A DNA stretch of 64,000 nt, from the NCBI GenBank assembly GCA_031082185.1, contig JAVHLI010000002.1:245292-309291 (forward strand), given 5' to 3'. The stretch comes from a bacterium. Its GTDB lineage: Bacteria > Sysuimicrobiota > Sysuimicrobiia > Sysuimicrobiales > Humicultoraceae. Under the pieces are notes generated by a model. It worked only from the letters and a program-made list of their open reading frames with translations. It had not been told where the DNA came from and made no database searches. Positions 42,912 to 52,053 of the stretch are shown one piece after another (the stretch's first letter is position 1; every line of letters starts with the position of its first letter). A program made the translations under genes and the position numbers.

Positions 42912-43448
42912 TCATCTCGCTTCGGAGACCGCGCGCAGCCCGCGCGACAGCAGAACCAGGGCCTCGACAATGACCTCGGGACTCCAGTGACTCGTGTCCA
43001 CGACCAGGTGAAAAGGCGCACGGTCGGCGAGGTCAATGCCGTAGAGGGTCTTGTAGCGCGACCACTCGCTGCGTTCGCGCACCAGCAACTCCTCGCGGGC
43101 TTCCCCGGCGTCCTTTCCTTCCCGTCCGGCCACGCGGGCCGCGCGGACCTCCAGAGGCGCGTCGAGCCACACCTTGAAGTCGGCCTCTATCATCCACCCG
43201 GCCAGGCGCGACTCCACGACACACGGCCCGGATCGGGCCAACTCGGCCTGCAGCCGGTCGAGGTCGCGGTCAATGGACGGGTCGCCCTCTGCCATGCGGT
43301 TGAGCTCTACGACCGAAACCCCGCGCCGGGTCGCCAGCTCCCGAAAGACGCCGCCGGCCGAGACGCACGGAATCCCCAACCGTTCGGCCAGCCCGCGCGC
43401 CACCGTGCTCTTCCCCACACCGATGGGTCCGCCGATGGCAACGATCAC
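42912..43448 (-). CDS. Cytidylate kinase-like P-loop kinase
   Basis: Small nucleoside monophosphate kinase-like protein. The 178-residue protein has Walker A IGGPIGVGKSTVARGLAERL at the N terminus, then IPCVSAGGVFRELATRRGVS, CVVESRLAGWMIEADFKVWLD and REGKDAGEAREELLVRE in the lid. The compact length and VESRLAGW resemble archaeal-type CMP kinases (Cmk2) more than the 220-residue bacterial Cmk; dCMP or CMP phosphorylation is the likely activity, but a different NMP kinase is possible. GTG start at 43448; remA stop lies 13 bp upstream. Confidence 0.8.
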   Translation of the reverse strand: MIVAIGGPIGVGKSTVARGLAERLGIPCVSAGGVFRELATRRGVSVVELNRMAEGDPSIDRDLDRLQAELARSGPCVVESRLAGWMIEADFKVWLDAPLEVRAARVAGREGKDAGEAREELLVRERSEWSRYKTLYGIDLADRAPFHLVVDTSHWSPEVIVEALVLLSRGLRAVSEAR

Positions 43449-43461
43449 GACTGGGGCTGCC

Positions 43462-43728
43462 TCACTCGGCCGGGTCCTCGCCCGCCTCGCGCGCGGCGTA
43501 GCGGTTGGCCAGCGTCTCCGGCTGTACCGCCGATAGCACCACGTGACCGCTGTCCGTGATCACCACGGAACGCGTGCGGCGGCCGTAGGTCGCATCTATC
43601 AAGCTCCCGCGCTCCCGGGATTCCTGGACGATGCGCTTTACCGGCGCCGAGTCGGGGCTGATGATGGCCACGATCCGGTTGGCGGCCAGGATGTTGCCGT
43701 GACCTATGTTGATCAGGCGGGTTTCCAT
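43462..43728 (-). CDS. remA: RemA/DUF370 family regulator
   Basis: Small DNA-binding protein that in Bacillus activates biofilm matrix and osmoprotection operons. The 88-residue protein has [60 protein letters not shown] and [11 protein letters not shown], matching the family end to end. It lies between yicC and the kinase gene, the conserved yicC-remA-gmk neighbourhood, though here the kinase is cytidylate-like rather than guanylate kinase. Confidence 0.95.
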   Translation of the reverse strand: METRLINIGHGNILAANRIVAIISPDSAPVKRIVQESRERGSLIDATYGRRTRSVVITDSGHVVLSAVQPETLANRYAAREAGEDPAE

Positions 43729-43750
43729 CTCGCGTTGCCGGCTCCGTTTC

Positions 43751-44632
43751 CTACTCGATGTTCTGAATCTGCTCGCGCAGACTCTCGATCTCGCCCTTCA
43801 TCTCGATCACGGCGCGGGTGATCTCCAGGTCGTTGGCCTTGGATCCTACGGTGTTGGTCTCGCGGCCCATCTCCTGAAGGATGAACTCCAGCTTCCGTCC
43901 CACCGCGCCATCATCCGCGGTCACCACCTGGCGAAACTGTTCCAGGTGGCTGCGCAGCCGCGTCAGCTCCTCGGTGATGTCGCTCCTATCCGCGAAGACC
44001 GCGATTTCAGCGGCGATCCGGGCCTCGTCCACCTGCGTATCGCCCAAGAGCTCGGCCAGCCGCCCACTCAGCCGCTCTCGGTAGGCCTGCACCACCCCAC
44101 GGCTCCGCCCGGCGATCGCCTCCGCCGTCCGTTCCAACGCGAGTGCGCGGGCCAGAATGTCCTCGGCGAGCCGCGCGCCCTCAGCCATGCGCATTCCCAC
44201 CAGCGCCCCAACTGCGCCCCGGACCGCCGATTCGAGCGCGGGCCAGAACGCTTCCACCTCTACGCGGTCCTCTTCCAGGCGCAGCACATCAGGTAGGGCG
44301 GCGAGCTGGGCCAAGCTGATCTCTCCGCTCACCCCCACACTTGCTGCCAGATCCCGCAGGGCCTTCGTGTAGGAAGCGGCAAGATCCACATCGGCGCGAA
44401 ACGCGCGCGGACGGCGCGTGCCCTCGTCGCGTGAGATCATCACCTCAACGCGGCCCCGGCGGATCTGCTCTGTTACCAGCGCGCGCACGCGTTCCTCCAG
44501 CGCACCGAGGTCGCGCGGGAGACGCACCTGGGCCTCGCTGAACCGGTGATTCACCGACCTGATCTCCACGGTGAACCGCCCGCCTGCAACATCGGCGGTG
44601 GCAGTCCCGAACCCGGTCATGCTGCGGATCAC
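43751..44632 (-). CDS. yicC: YicC/YloC family endoribonuclease
   Basis: Member of a recently described family of endoribonucleases linked to RNA turnover. About 293 residues: [18 protein letters not shown] at the start, [49 protein letters not shown], and the C-terminal signature [20 protein letters not shown]. The GTG at 44632 gives the family-typical Val-Ile-Arg-Ser-Met N terminus. Its promoter overlaps that of the divergent NFACT gene. First gene of the long minus-strand operon to priA and beyond. Confidence 0.94.
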   Translation of the reverse strand: MIRSMTGFGTATADVAGGRFTVEIRSVNHRFSEAQVRLPRDLGALEERVRALVTEQIRRGRVEVMISRDEGTRRPRAFRADVDLAASYTKALRDLAASVGVSGEISLAQLAALPDVLRLEEDRVEVEAFWPALESAVRGAVGALVGMRMAEGARLAEDILARALALERTAEAIAGRSRGVVQAYRERLSGRLAELLGDTQVDEARIAAEIAVFADRSDITEELTRLRSHLEQFRQVVTADDGAVGRKLEFILQEMGRETNTVGSKANDLEITRAVIEMKGEIESLREQIQNIE

Positions 44633-44688
44633 GCGTTTCACTTCGGCCCGTCCGCAGACCGTTCCTGCCCCTGGGAACCCACACGGGC

Positions 44689-44717
44689 TTGCGAGAGGAC
44701 GGTGGGGGTTGTATCGT
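44689..44717 (+). promoter_or_regulatory. Promoter of the NFACT gene (nearly leaderless)
   Basis: TTGCGA (44689-44694), a 17-bp spacer and TATCGT (44712-44717) form a sigma-A-type promoter. The expected transcription start, about seven bases on, falls within 3-4 bases of the ATG at 44727, so the mRNA should have almost no leader and no Shine-Dalgarno sequence. Confidence 0.6.
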
Positions 44718-44736
44718 GGCACCGGCATGGGTACAA
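44708..44736 (-). promoter_or_regulatory. Promoter of the yicC operon
   Basis: Minus-strand TTGTAC (44736-44731), a 17-bp spacer and TACAAC (44713-44708). Its -35 lies inside the first codons of the divergent NFACT gene and its -10 overlaps that gene's -10 element, so the two promoters should compete. Confidence 0.55.
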
Positions 44737-46448
44737 CCGCGCCCCGAACAGTCATTCCTCATTCGTCCTTCGACAGCGTGGTCCTGGCCGCGGTCGTCTC
44801 CGAGTGCCAGGATCTGGTGGGCGCGCGGCTTCAACAGGTCCTCCCCTCCGGGCTGAACGGCCTGGCGCTCGCGCTGCGCACCGGCGGCCGAACCCACAGG
44901 TTGCTGCTCTCAACGCACCCCCGCTTCGGCCGGGTCCACCTAGTGGAGGCGCTCGAACCGGCGGCCCCTGTTCCATTCGCGCAGCTCGTCCGCGGCCGGC
45001 TGGAGGGAGCGCGGCTGACGGCGGTCGCAACTGTGGAGTTCGAGCGAATCTTCACCTGCACGTTTGAAACGCTCGAAGGTCCCTACGACCTGATCGCGGA
45101 GATCATGGGCCGGCACTCCAACCTGATCCTCTGCGCCGGCGGTGTCATCGTGGGCGCGCTCAAGCAGATCGGCCCGGACCGGTCGCGCGTGCGCGAGGTC
45201 CTTCCCCACCGGCCCTACACCCCCCCCCCGCAGATGCGGCCTACCCCAGTAACGGTCGCCGCGGTCGAGCTGGCCGAACGAGGGGATCGGCCTGCCTGGC
45301 GCGCGGTGTTCGAGGCGGTCTCAGGCATCGGTCCTGCCCTGGCGTGGGAAGCCTGCGTGAGGGCCGGCGCGGCTCCTGATGGTCCGCTGGATGAGGATGC
45401 CGCGGTCAAGGTGGCGTCATCGCTGCACGCGATCGGATCCGCGGTCGCGGCGGCAAGGTTCGACCCGGTGCTGTACCGCGGTCCGGACGGCGCGCCGGCA
45501 GCGTACGCGCCGTTCCCGATGGTCAGTCTGGAACACCTGCAACCGGAGCGGTCCTCGATGAGCGCAGCCGTGGAAGCGGTGGCACAAAGCGCAGTCGGGC
45601 GGGCACGTTTCGAGGAGACACGCCAGGGACTTGCCGCAACGGTCCGGCAGGCACTGGATCGTCTTCACCGCACCCTGGCCGCCGTGGCCGAGGACGCGCA
45701 GGAAGCCGAAGGCGCCGACCGGTTGCGGGAGCAAGGTGAGCTGATTCTGGCGTACCTCTCGCAGATCGCGCCCAGAGCCGCGGTGCTGGAGGTACCGGGA
45801 TTCGACGGCCGGCCGGTGAGCATCCCCCTGGACCCGACGCGTTCCGGGGTGGAGAACGCCCAGGCCTGCTTCAAGCGCTACGCGAAGGCGGCCGCGGCCC
45901 GCCGGCGCCTGCCGGAACGGCAGGCCGCACTGGAGACCGACCGCGCCTTCCTCGAGGAGTCCGCCACGACGATCGCTCAGGCGGAGGACGCGGACGATCT
46001 CTGGGAGGTCGAGCAGGACCTGATCTCATCCGGCGTCAGGAAGCGGGCGCGGCCTGCCGGACGGCCGCGGGCGGTCGCCTCCGGCCGCTCCTTCGACCTG
46101 CCCGGCGGCCTGCGGGTCCAGGTGGGCCGCAGCGCGCGGGAGAACGACCACCTGACCTTCGAGGTCGCCGGCCCGGACGACCTCTGGCTGCACGCCCGGG
46201 GTATGCCGGGCGCACACGTGATCCTAACAGGTGCGCGCGGGCAGCCGGGAGAGGAATCGGTCCTGGCCGCGGCGCGGATCGCGGCCTACTACAGCGACGG
46301 CCGGTCCGCCACGCGCGTACCGGTGGACGTGACGAAGCGCCGGTTCGTGCGCCGCATCCGGGGCGGCCGGCCCGGCCAGGTACACTACAGCGGCGAACGG
46401 ACGCTTGCGGTGGCGCCGGGTCTGCCCCCCCGGCCTTCCACCCACTGA
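44727..46448 (+). CDS. rqcH: NFACT/Rqc2 (RqcH) ribosome quality-control protein
   Basis: RqcH binds stalled 50S subunits and directs Ala-tailing of nascent chains; older names are fibronectin-binding protein FbpA. About 573 residues: NFACT-N (SFDSVVLAAVVSECQDLVGA, RLQQVLPSGLNGLALALR, IFTCTFETLEGPYDLIAEIM, GRHSNLILCAGG), a helical HhH and coiled-coil middle (residues 150-430) and the NFACT-R domain (GLRVQVGRSARENDHLTF, DDLWLHARGMPGAHVIL, AAARIAAYYSDGR, VTKRRFVRRIRGGRPGQVHY). The N-terminal DR motif of canonical RqcH is not obvious to me. ATG at 44727 chosen from promoter placement and domain start. Divergent from yicC, as in many Gram-positive genomes. Confidence 0.92.
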   Translation: MGTTAPRTVIPHSSFDSVVLAAVVSECQDLVGARLQQVLPSGLNGLALALRTGGRTHRLLLSTHPRFGRVHLVEALEPAAPVPFAQLVRGRLEGARLTAVATVEFERIFTCTFETLEGPYDLIAEIMGRHSNLILCAGGVIVGALKQIGPDRSRVREVLPHRPYTPPPQMRPTPVTVAAVELAERGDRPAWRAVFEAVSGIGPALAWEACVRAGAAPDGPLDEDAAVKVASSLHAIGSAVAAARFDPVLYRGPDGAPAAYAPFPMVSLEHLQPERSSMSAAVEAVAQSAVGRARFEETRQGLAATVRQALDRLHRTLAAVAEDAQEAEGADRLREQGELILAYLSQIAPRAAVLEVPGFDGRPVSIPLDPTRSGVENAQACFKRYAKAAAARRRLPERQAALETDRAFLEESATTIAQAEDADDLWEVEQDLISSGVRKRARPAGRPRAVASGRSFDLPGGLRVQVGRSARENDHLTFEVAGPDDLWLHARGMPGAHVILTGARGQPGEESVLAAARIAAYYSDGRSATRVPVDVTKRRFVRRIRGGRPGQVHYSGERTLAVAPGLPPRPSTH

Positions 46449-46450
46449 GA

Positions 46451-46600
46451 CACTGCCTCCGCCCGCGCAAAGCCCTGCCGGGATAGACGCCCCAGAACCC
46501 TTCGAGTGATCCGCTTGTCAACGGAGAGCGGCGTGGAAGTTCTCGGCGAGTCGGCTCCACCCCAGGCCCTCCAGATCCCGCTCCATGATCGCCTGGACCA
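46451..46600 (-). pseudogene. Decayed remnant of a Phd/MazF toxin-antitoxin pair
   Basis: Bases 46451-46539 match the 3' end of the intact toxin gene (48021-48109) with about 8 differences in 87. Bases 46541-46600 match the antitoxin gene (48390-48449). The roughly 280 bp between these in the intact locus are deleted, so a piece of antitoxin (read as QAIMERDLEGLGWSRLAE, then a TGA at the junction) is joined to a MazF tail (SVDKRITRRVLGRLSRQGFA) in another frame. Neither is functional. It begins 2 bp after the RqcH stop. Confidence 0.85.
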
Positions 46601-46672
46601 GACTCGGGGGAGCAGGTCAAAGGAGTACTATGGACTAAGAGGATGGCACGTAGCCAAGGAGGCTAACCGGCT

Positions 46673-47401
46673 ATTATCGTCAAGGAAGTACAAGCAAAAT
46701 CCATCCTCTCCCTATCCAAGGTCTACGACTATGCCGTCAATCCCTACACTGGTTGTCAGCATGCCTGTTCCTATTGCTACGCCCGTTTCATGAAGAGGGT
46801 CACCGGACACGGCGAACCCTGGGGTGAATTCGTTGATGCCAAGATCAACGCTGCCGTCCTACTGCGAACAGAGATACACAAGAAGAAGCCGGGAAGGGTC
46901 TGGGTAAGTGGAGTATGTGATCCGTATCAACCCCTGGAGGCGAAATACAAGTTGACCAGGCAATGCCTGGAGATACTGGCCCAGAATGATTGGCCGGTTG
47001 TAGTCCAAACCCGATCTCCGTTGGTCTTGCGAGATATAGACATCTTGAAGGCAGGCAGGGATTTCGAGGTTGGTCTTTCGGTGACTACGGCAGACGATGA
47101 TATCAGAAGACTGTTCGAACCCCAGGCACCACCAGTGAACGAGAGGATAGAGACACTGGAGGTATTGCACCGAGCCGGCATTAGGACTTATGCCATGATT
47201 GCCCCGATGCTTCCCGGGGCAGAAGGCCTCGGAGAACTGCTCAAAGGCAAGGTTGACTGTCTTCTGATTGATCGAATGAACTATCACTATGCTGACTGGG
47301 TATACCGGAAATACGGCTTGGAAGACAAACTCACTGACGACTTCTTTCGCCGGACCAGACAGAGACTCGCCTCCATGCAAGGAAGTCAGGTGGCATTGTG
47401 A
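46673..47401 (+). CDS. SplB-like radical SAM protein, apparent ATT start
   Basis: Radical SAM protein related to spore photoproduct lyase-like/Rv2578c proteins, exact reaction unknown. The motif is NPYTGCQHACSYCYARF (Cys 28, 32, 35, CxxxCxxC), followed by FMKRVTGHGEPWGEFVDAKI, VWVSGVCDPYQPLEAKYKLT, VVVQTRSPLVLRDIDIL, TTADDDIRRLFEPQAPP, AMIAPMLPGAEGL and DRMNYHYADWVYRKYGL. The first ATG in frame (46790) falls after the cluster cysteines, so translation must begin upstream. An in-frame TAA stands at 46664. The ATT at 46673, 10 bases after AAGGAGG (46656-46662), fits the family N terminus (xIVKEVQAKSIL). Codons such as AGA, ATA and TAT and lower G+C mark it as foreign. Confidence 0.8.
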   Translation: MIVKEVQAKSILSLSKVYDYAVNPYTGCQHACSYCYARFMKRVTGHGEPWGEFVDAKINAAVLLRTEIHKKKPGRVWVSGVCDPYQPLEAKYKLTRQCLEILAQNDWPVVVQTRSPLVLRDIDILKAGRDFEVGLSVTTADDDIRRLFEPQAPPVNERIETLEVLHRAGIRTYAMIAPMLPGAEGLGELLKGKVDCLLIDRMNYHYADWVYRKYGLEDKLTDDFFRRTRQRLASMQGSQVAL

Positions 47402-47494
47402 AGGGAGCATTGCAGATTGAAACGAAGAGGGGAATAGGGGTAGGTCTCCATGCATCCGGCAGCGGTTTGCTGACACTGAAAAGGGAGGCTTGAC

Positions 47495-47989
47495 ATGAGA
47501 AGGAAAGTCTCCGCTTTCGTTCTTGCAGTCTTGTTGTCGGTGATCGTTTCTTACGCTGTTGCCCAGGAGATCCCTACGGCCCCCCTTGTCAAGCCAATCA
47601 ATCCTAAACTAATCAACATCACAGGGACCTGGAAGTATGTCTCTTCGACGCCGAGTGTGAGGGGCGTGTGTCCTGCTGGAGGTCCGGCCTCGGGCTCATG
47701 TACCATCACCAAAGGTGCCAAAGGGTACACTCTTGTCTTCGTATCGGGCAGGGTCTGCAAACCGGCTTCCATGTGCACCTTCAAGGGCGCGTTGTCGGGA
47801 AACGAGCTTGTCCTCTCCAATACGGCTACAGTCGATAGTGAGGGCGGGTCCGCGACGAACGCCTTGAGGCTGACCGTTTACACCAATGAACACGTCAGCG
47901 GAGAAGGCAGTTCAAGATATGTCCATCCCGAAGGGTTCCAGTGTCATTGGAGATATGGGCTCACCCTAACCCGGAAATCAGGGAAGTAA
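47495..47989 (+). CDS. Secreted protein of unknown function
   Basis: The 164-residue protein starts with a signal peptide (KVSAFVLAVLLSVIVSYAVAQ, quoted short: AVLLSVIVSYAVAQ) and an ATG with GGGAGG upstream. The mature part is small, beta-rich (ITGTWKYVSS, GYTLVFVSGRVC, NELVLSNTATVDSE, YGLTLTRKS) and holds five cysteines (VCP, SCT, VCK, MCT, QCH), which suggests extracellular disulfides. It recalls small lipocalin-like or DUF-type secreted proteins but I recognise no family. Base composition is lower in G+C than the flanks, like the radical SAM gene before it. It ends 5 bp before the convergent mazF stop. Confidence 0.75.
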   Translation: MRRKVSAFVLAVLLSVIVSYAVAQEIPTAPLVKPINPKLINITGTWKYVSSTPSVRGVCPAGGPASGSCTITKGAKGYTLVFVSGRVCKPASMCTFKGALSGNELVLSNTATVDSEGGSATNALRLTVYTNEHVSGEGSSRYVHPEGFQCHWRYGLTLTRKSGK

Positions 47990-47993
47990 GGGA

Positions 47994-48356
47994 CTATCCG
48001 AGGTCGAGGGCCTGCCGCAGCACTGCCTCCACCCGCGCGAAGTCCTGCCGGGATAGACGCCCCAGGACCCTCCGAATGATCCGCTTGTCAACGGAGAGCA
48101 GCTTGGAGACCCGAACGGTACTGGGGTGCCGGAGTCCAACGGCCTGCCACTCTCGAACAGGGCAGTCGCCCTGCCCGGGGCGCCGATAGTACCGCGGCTG
48201 GCTGCTGATGGGACAGGCCATCACGTCCGGAAGGCCCTTGTGGAACTCCTCGGTGCTGACGATCAGTGCGGGACGGGGTTTCGCGCCGGAGTGATTTGAA
48301 AAGGGAACCTCCACAACCACAACTTGACCTTGTCTATAGGTAGTCGTAGAGGCCAT
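47994..48356 (-). CDS. PemK/MazF family toxin
   Basis: Endoribonuclease-type toxin of a type II toxin-antitoxin system. The 120-residue protein has the SH3-like start GQVVVVEVPFSNHSGAKPRP, ALIVSTEEFHKGLPDVMACP, ISSQPRYYRRPGQGD, GLRHPSTVRVSKLLSVDKR and a C-terminal helix (LGRLSRQDFARVEAVLRQAL), all typical. The ATG at 48356 overlaps the end of the antitoxin gene by 23 bp. A truncated copy of its 3' end lies at 46451-46539. Confidence 0.92.
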   Translation of the reverse strand: MASTTTYRQGQVVVVEVPFSNHSGAKPRPALIVSTEEFHKGLPDVMACPISSQPRYYRRPGQGDCPVREWQAVGLRHPSTVRVSKLLSVDKRIIRRVLGRLSRQDFARVEAVLRQALDLG

Positions 48357-48561
48357 CGTCCTCCCCTTCCCAGGCCTCCCGGAGACGAGCTTCGGCGAGT
48401 TGGCTCCACCCCAGGCCCTCCAGATCCGGCTCCGTGATCGCCTGGATCAGGGCGCACGGCTTGCCGTAGTGGGTCACAACAATCGGCTCCTTCGTCCTCC
48501 TGGCCCGGGCCAGATACATAGAGAACTGGTTCTTGACCTCCGCTACGCTGGCGAATCGCAT
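48334..48561 (-). CDS. Phd/YefM-type antitoxin
   Basis: Antitoxin partner of the adjacent MazF/PemK toxin. The 75-residue protein has the Phd/YefM N terminus (FASVAEVKNQFSMYLARARR, then EPIVVTHYGKPCALIQAI), which binds DNA, and an acidic C terminus (EDDGLYDYL) for toxin binding. Pairing of a Phd-type antitoxin with a MazF-type toxin is a known mixed combination. The ATG at 48561 is chosen because GGGAGG lies 6 bases upstream. A shortened copy is at 46541-46600. Confidence 0.88.
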   Translation of the reverse strand: MRFASVAEVKNQFSMYLARARRTKEPIVVTHYGKPCALIQAITEPDLEGLGWSQLAEARLREAWEGEDDGLYDYL

Positions 48562-48638
48562 GACCGTCCTCCCATTGATTCTAGCCATAAGTATAGCCAA
48601 CATCTGCAGAGCGGTCAAACCGCCTATGGTGCCCTCTC

Positions 48639-50191
<1,553 letters not shown>

Positions 50192-50196
50192 AGCGC

Positions 50197-50967
50197 CTAC
50201 GCCGGCGCCTCGGCCGCAGGTTCAGGCGGGATGACCGGCGCCTGACGCTGCAACCGAACCAGTAGGACCGCGGTCACCAGCACGACGGCGCCGCTGGCCA
50301 GTTGACCGGCGGTCAGCGGGCCGATCACCGCGGGCCCCTCGACGAAGAAGTCCACCGCGAACCGGGCCACCGCCTGCAGGAAGAGCGCCAGCACAAACAG
50401 GGCCCCGGAGGCGAGTTGCCGTCCGCGTTGAGCCCGCAGGATAACCAGGATCGCCACCGATGCCAGCATCAGGTAGATCTGCGTCGGGTGCCGCTGCTCC
50501 AGGAACATCTCGATGGCCCAGGGAACCCCTGTCGGCCTGCCTGCAAACAGGCCGTGCAGGAGCGCGCCGATCATGGCGACGCCGTAGCCCAGCACAAGCG
50601 CGGGCGCGAAGGCGTCCAGCAGGCCTGCACACGAGATCTGCTTGCTCCGGACGGCTACCCGAACCAGCAGCAGGGCCGCGGCCAGCGCACCGTAATAGAC
50701 CAGCCCGCCGTCGCGCCAAATCGTGACCATCTTCAGGGGCTCTACGATGAACTGGCCGAGGTTGGCGGCTATGTACCCTATGCGGCCGCCCACGATCCCG
50801 GCGATGATCGCGTATAGCGCAAGGTCCAACGTCCAGTTCGGGTCGACCCCAAGCCGCCGCTGGGCGCTGCCGCGGCCCACGCTGATCGCCACCAGAAACG
50901 CCAGCAACAGGAAGACACCAAACGCCGAGATCGGGATGCCCCACAGATCGTACAGGATCGGCCGCAC
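50197..50967 (-). CDS. Lgt-family membrane protein without canonical catalytic residues
   Basis: Homologue of prolipoprotein diacylglyceryl transferase by topology and by fragments such as PNWTLDLALYAIIAGIVGGR, WRDGGLVYYGALAAALL, FAGRPTGVPWAIEMF and QRHPTQIYLMLA. The 256-residue protein has about seven membrane segments. The essential His of Lgt (GGxSFHGG) is Tyr here, and the Arg/Asn/Glu of the GRxGNFxNGE signature read GVAMIGALLHGLFAGR. So diacylglyceryl transfer is doubtful, unless other residues substitute. The GTG at 50967 has a strong GGAGGTGA site. It stands between lspA (4 bp after its stop) and rluD, the usual place of lgt. Confidence 0.8.
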   Translation of the reverse strand: MRPILYDLWGIPISAFGVFLLLAFLVAISVGRGSAQRRLGVDPNWTLDLALYAIIAGIVGGRIGYIAANLGQFIVEPLKMVTIWRDGGLVYYGALAAALLLVRVAVRSKQISCAGLLDAFAPALVLGYGVAMIGALLHGLFAGRPTGVPWAIEMFLEQRHPTQIYLMLASVAILVILRAQRGRQLASGALFVLALFLQAVARFAVDFFVEGPAVIGPLTAGQLASGAVVLVTAVLLVRLQRQAPVIPPEPAAEAPA

Positions 50968-50971
50968 TCGT

Positions 50972-51421
50972 TCACCTCCGGGATTGCGCCTGCCGGCCCT
51001 CGCGTGCCGTCACCAGCAACAGGAGCCCGGCGCCAACAACGATTGCCACATCGGCCAGGTTGAACACCGGCCAGACGTGCAGGTCAAGGTAGTCTACCAC
51101 ATGCCCCAGCCGCGCGCGGTCGAGCAGGTTGCCGCAGGCACCGCCTGCCATCAGCGCGAAGCCGCCGCCCGCGGCACGGGTCACGAGCCAGCGGCCTCTA
51201 TTGTAGAGAACCAGGAAGAACAGGGTCAAGGCGACGAGCGCTGATGCGACCGGCGATATCCCACTGAGGAGGCCGAACGCCACGCCGGGATTCTGCACGT
51301 GGGTTATGCTGAGCACTCCTGGGAGAACGGGAATGCTGGCCGAAGCAGGAAGGGCGCGCACGACCAGCGCTTTGACCCCCTGGTCGGCCGCGGCCACCAG
51401 CAGCGCGGCGCCGAAGAGCAC
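50972..51421 (-). CDS. lspA: Lipoprotein signal peptidase (signal peptidase II)
   Basis: Membrane aspartyl protease that cleaves lipoprotein signal peptides. Motifs: LVAAADQGVKALVVRALP at the N terminus, THVQNPGVAFGLLSG, GGACGNLLDRARLGHVVDYLDL and WPVFNLADVAIVVGAG, with both catalytic Asp (VVDY and NLAD) present. Four membrane segments. The start is uncertain: the GTG at 51421 gives a 149-residue protein beginning at the first membrane segment; a GTG at 51505 would overlap the traR/dksA gene by 37 bp. Neither has a clear Shine-Dalgarno sequence. Confidence 0.93.
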   Translation of the reverse strand: MLFGAALLVAAADQGVKALVVRALPASASIPVLPGVLSITHVQNPGVAFGLLSGISPVASALVALTLFFLVLYNRGRWLVTRAAGGGFALMAGGACGNLLDRARLGHVVDYLDLHVWPVFNLADVAIVVGAGLLLLVTAREGRQAQSRR

Positions 51422-51468
51422 AACCCAGGATTGGTGCCTGGCGCCCGCCCGGGATGGACTCGCAGGCG

Positions 51469-51969
51469 CTACCGGGGGGCCGATCGTTCCTCGCGCTCCT
51501 TGCACCGGATGCAGAGCAGGGCGTAGGGCAGGGCGTGCAGGCGGTCGGGGTGGATGGGCTGTTCGCACATCTGGCAGATCCCGTAGGATCCTCCCTCGAC
51601 GCGAACTAGGGCCTCCTCGACCTGGCGCAGTAGTTGATGCACGCTGTTCTCTATCGCGAGTCCCTTCTCGCGCTCAAAGGTGTCGCTCGCGACATCTACC
51701 AGATCCTCGTCGTAGCTGCCGCCGGAGTCCAATCCCACCTGCTCAACCTCGGGCAGGCGCTCCTCGATCGCTTTCAGCTCCTCGCTCAGGCGCACCCGCT
51801 CGGCCTCGAGAAAGCGGCGGAGATCCTCCACCTCTCGCCGGGTGAGGGGTCGGGCCGGCTTCTGCCTGGTGCCGCGTGACACGCTGGGCCGCACCGGGCT
51901 CTTGCGCGCCCCGGCCTTTGCAGTCCGCCCCGGGTTCTTCTTCGGCCGGCCGGCAGGCTTGGTGGCCAT
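51469..51969 (-). CDS. TraR/DksA-family zinc-finger protein
   Basis: DksA/TraR C4-type protein, possibly an RNA polymerase secondary-channel regulator. The 166-residue protein starts with a Lys/Arg/Pro-rich basic tail (about residues 1-40), then a coiled coil (RREVEDLRRFLEAERVRLSE), EDLVDVASDTFEREKGLAIE, and the zinc finger YGICQMCEQPIHPDRLHALP with YALLCIRCKER (four Cys). It sits between ileS and lspA, as yteA/dksA-like genes do in Gram-positive genomes. Confidence 0.92.
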   Translation of the reverse strand: MATKPAGRPKKNPGRTAKAGARKSPVRPSVSRGTRQKPARPLTRREVEDLRRFLEAERVRLSEELKAIEERLPEVEQVGLDSGGSYDEDLVDVASDTFEREKGLAIENSVHQLLRQVEEALVRVEGGSYGICQMCEQPIHPDRLHALPYALLCIRCKEREERSAPR

Positions 51970-52053
51970 TCGCCATCTCCCCTCAATGCGCAGGGATGAA
52001 AACCGGGCATATCTTACCCGACCGCCCTGATGCTGGCAAGGGCACGGGCCGCC

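Noticed and set aside
46506..46793. Plus-strand open frame of 95 codons before the radical SAM gene
   Set aside because: It crosses the decayed toxin-antitoxin remnant in antisense and the radical SAM N terminus out of frame; the correct frame for the NPYTGC motif is the one annotated.
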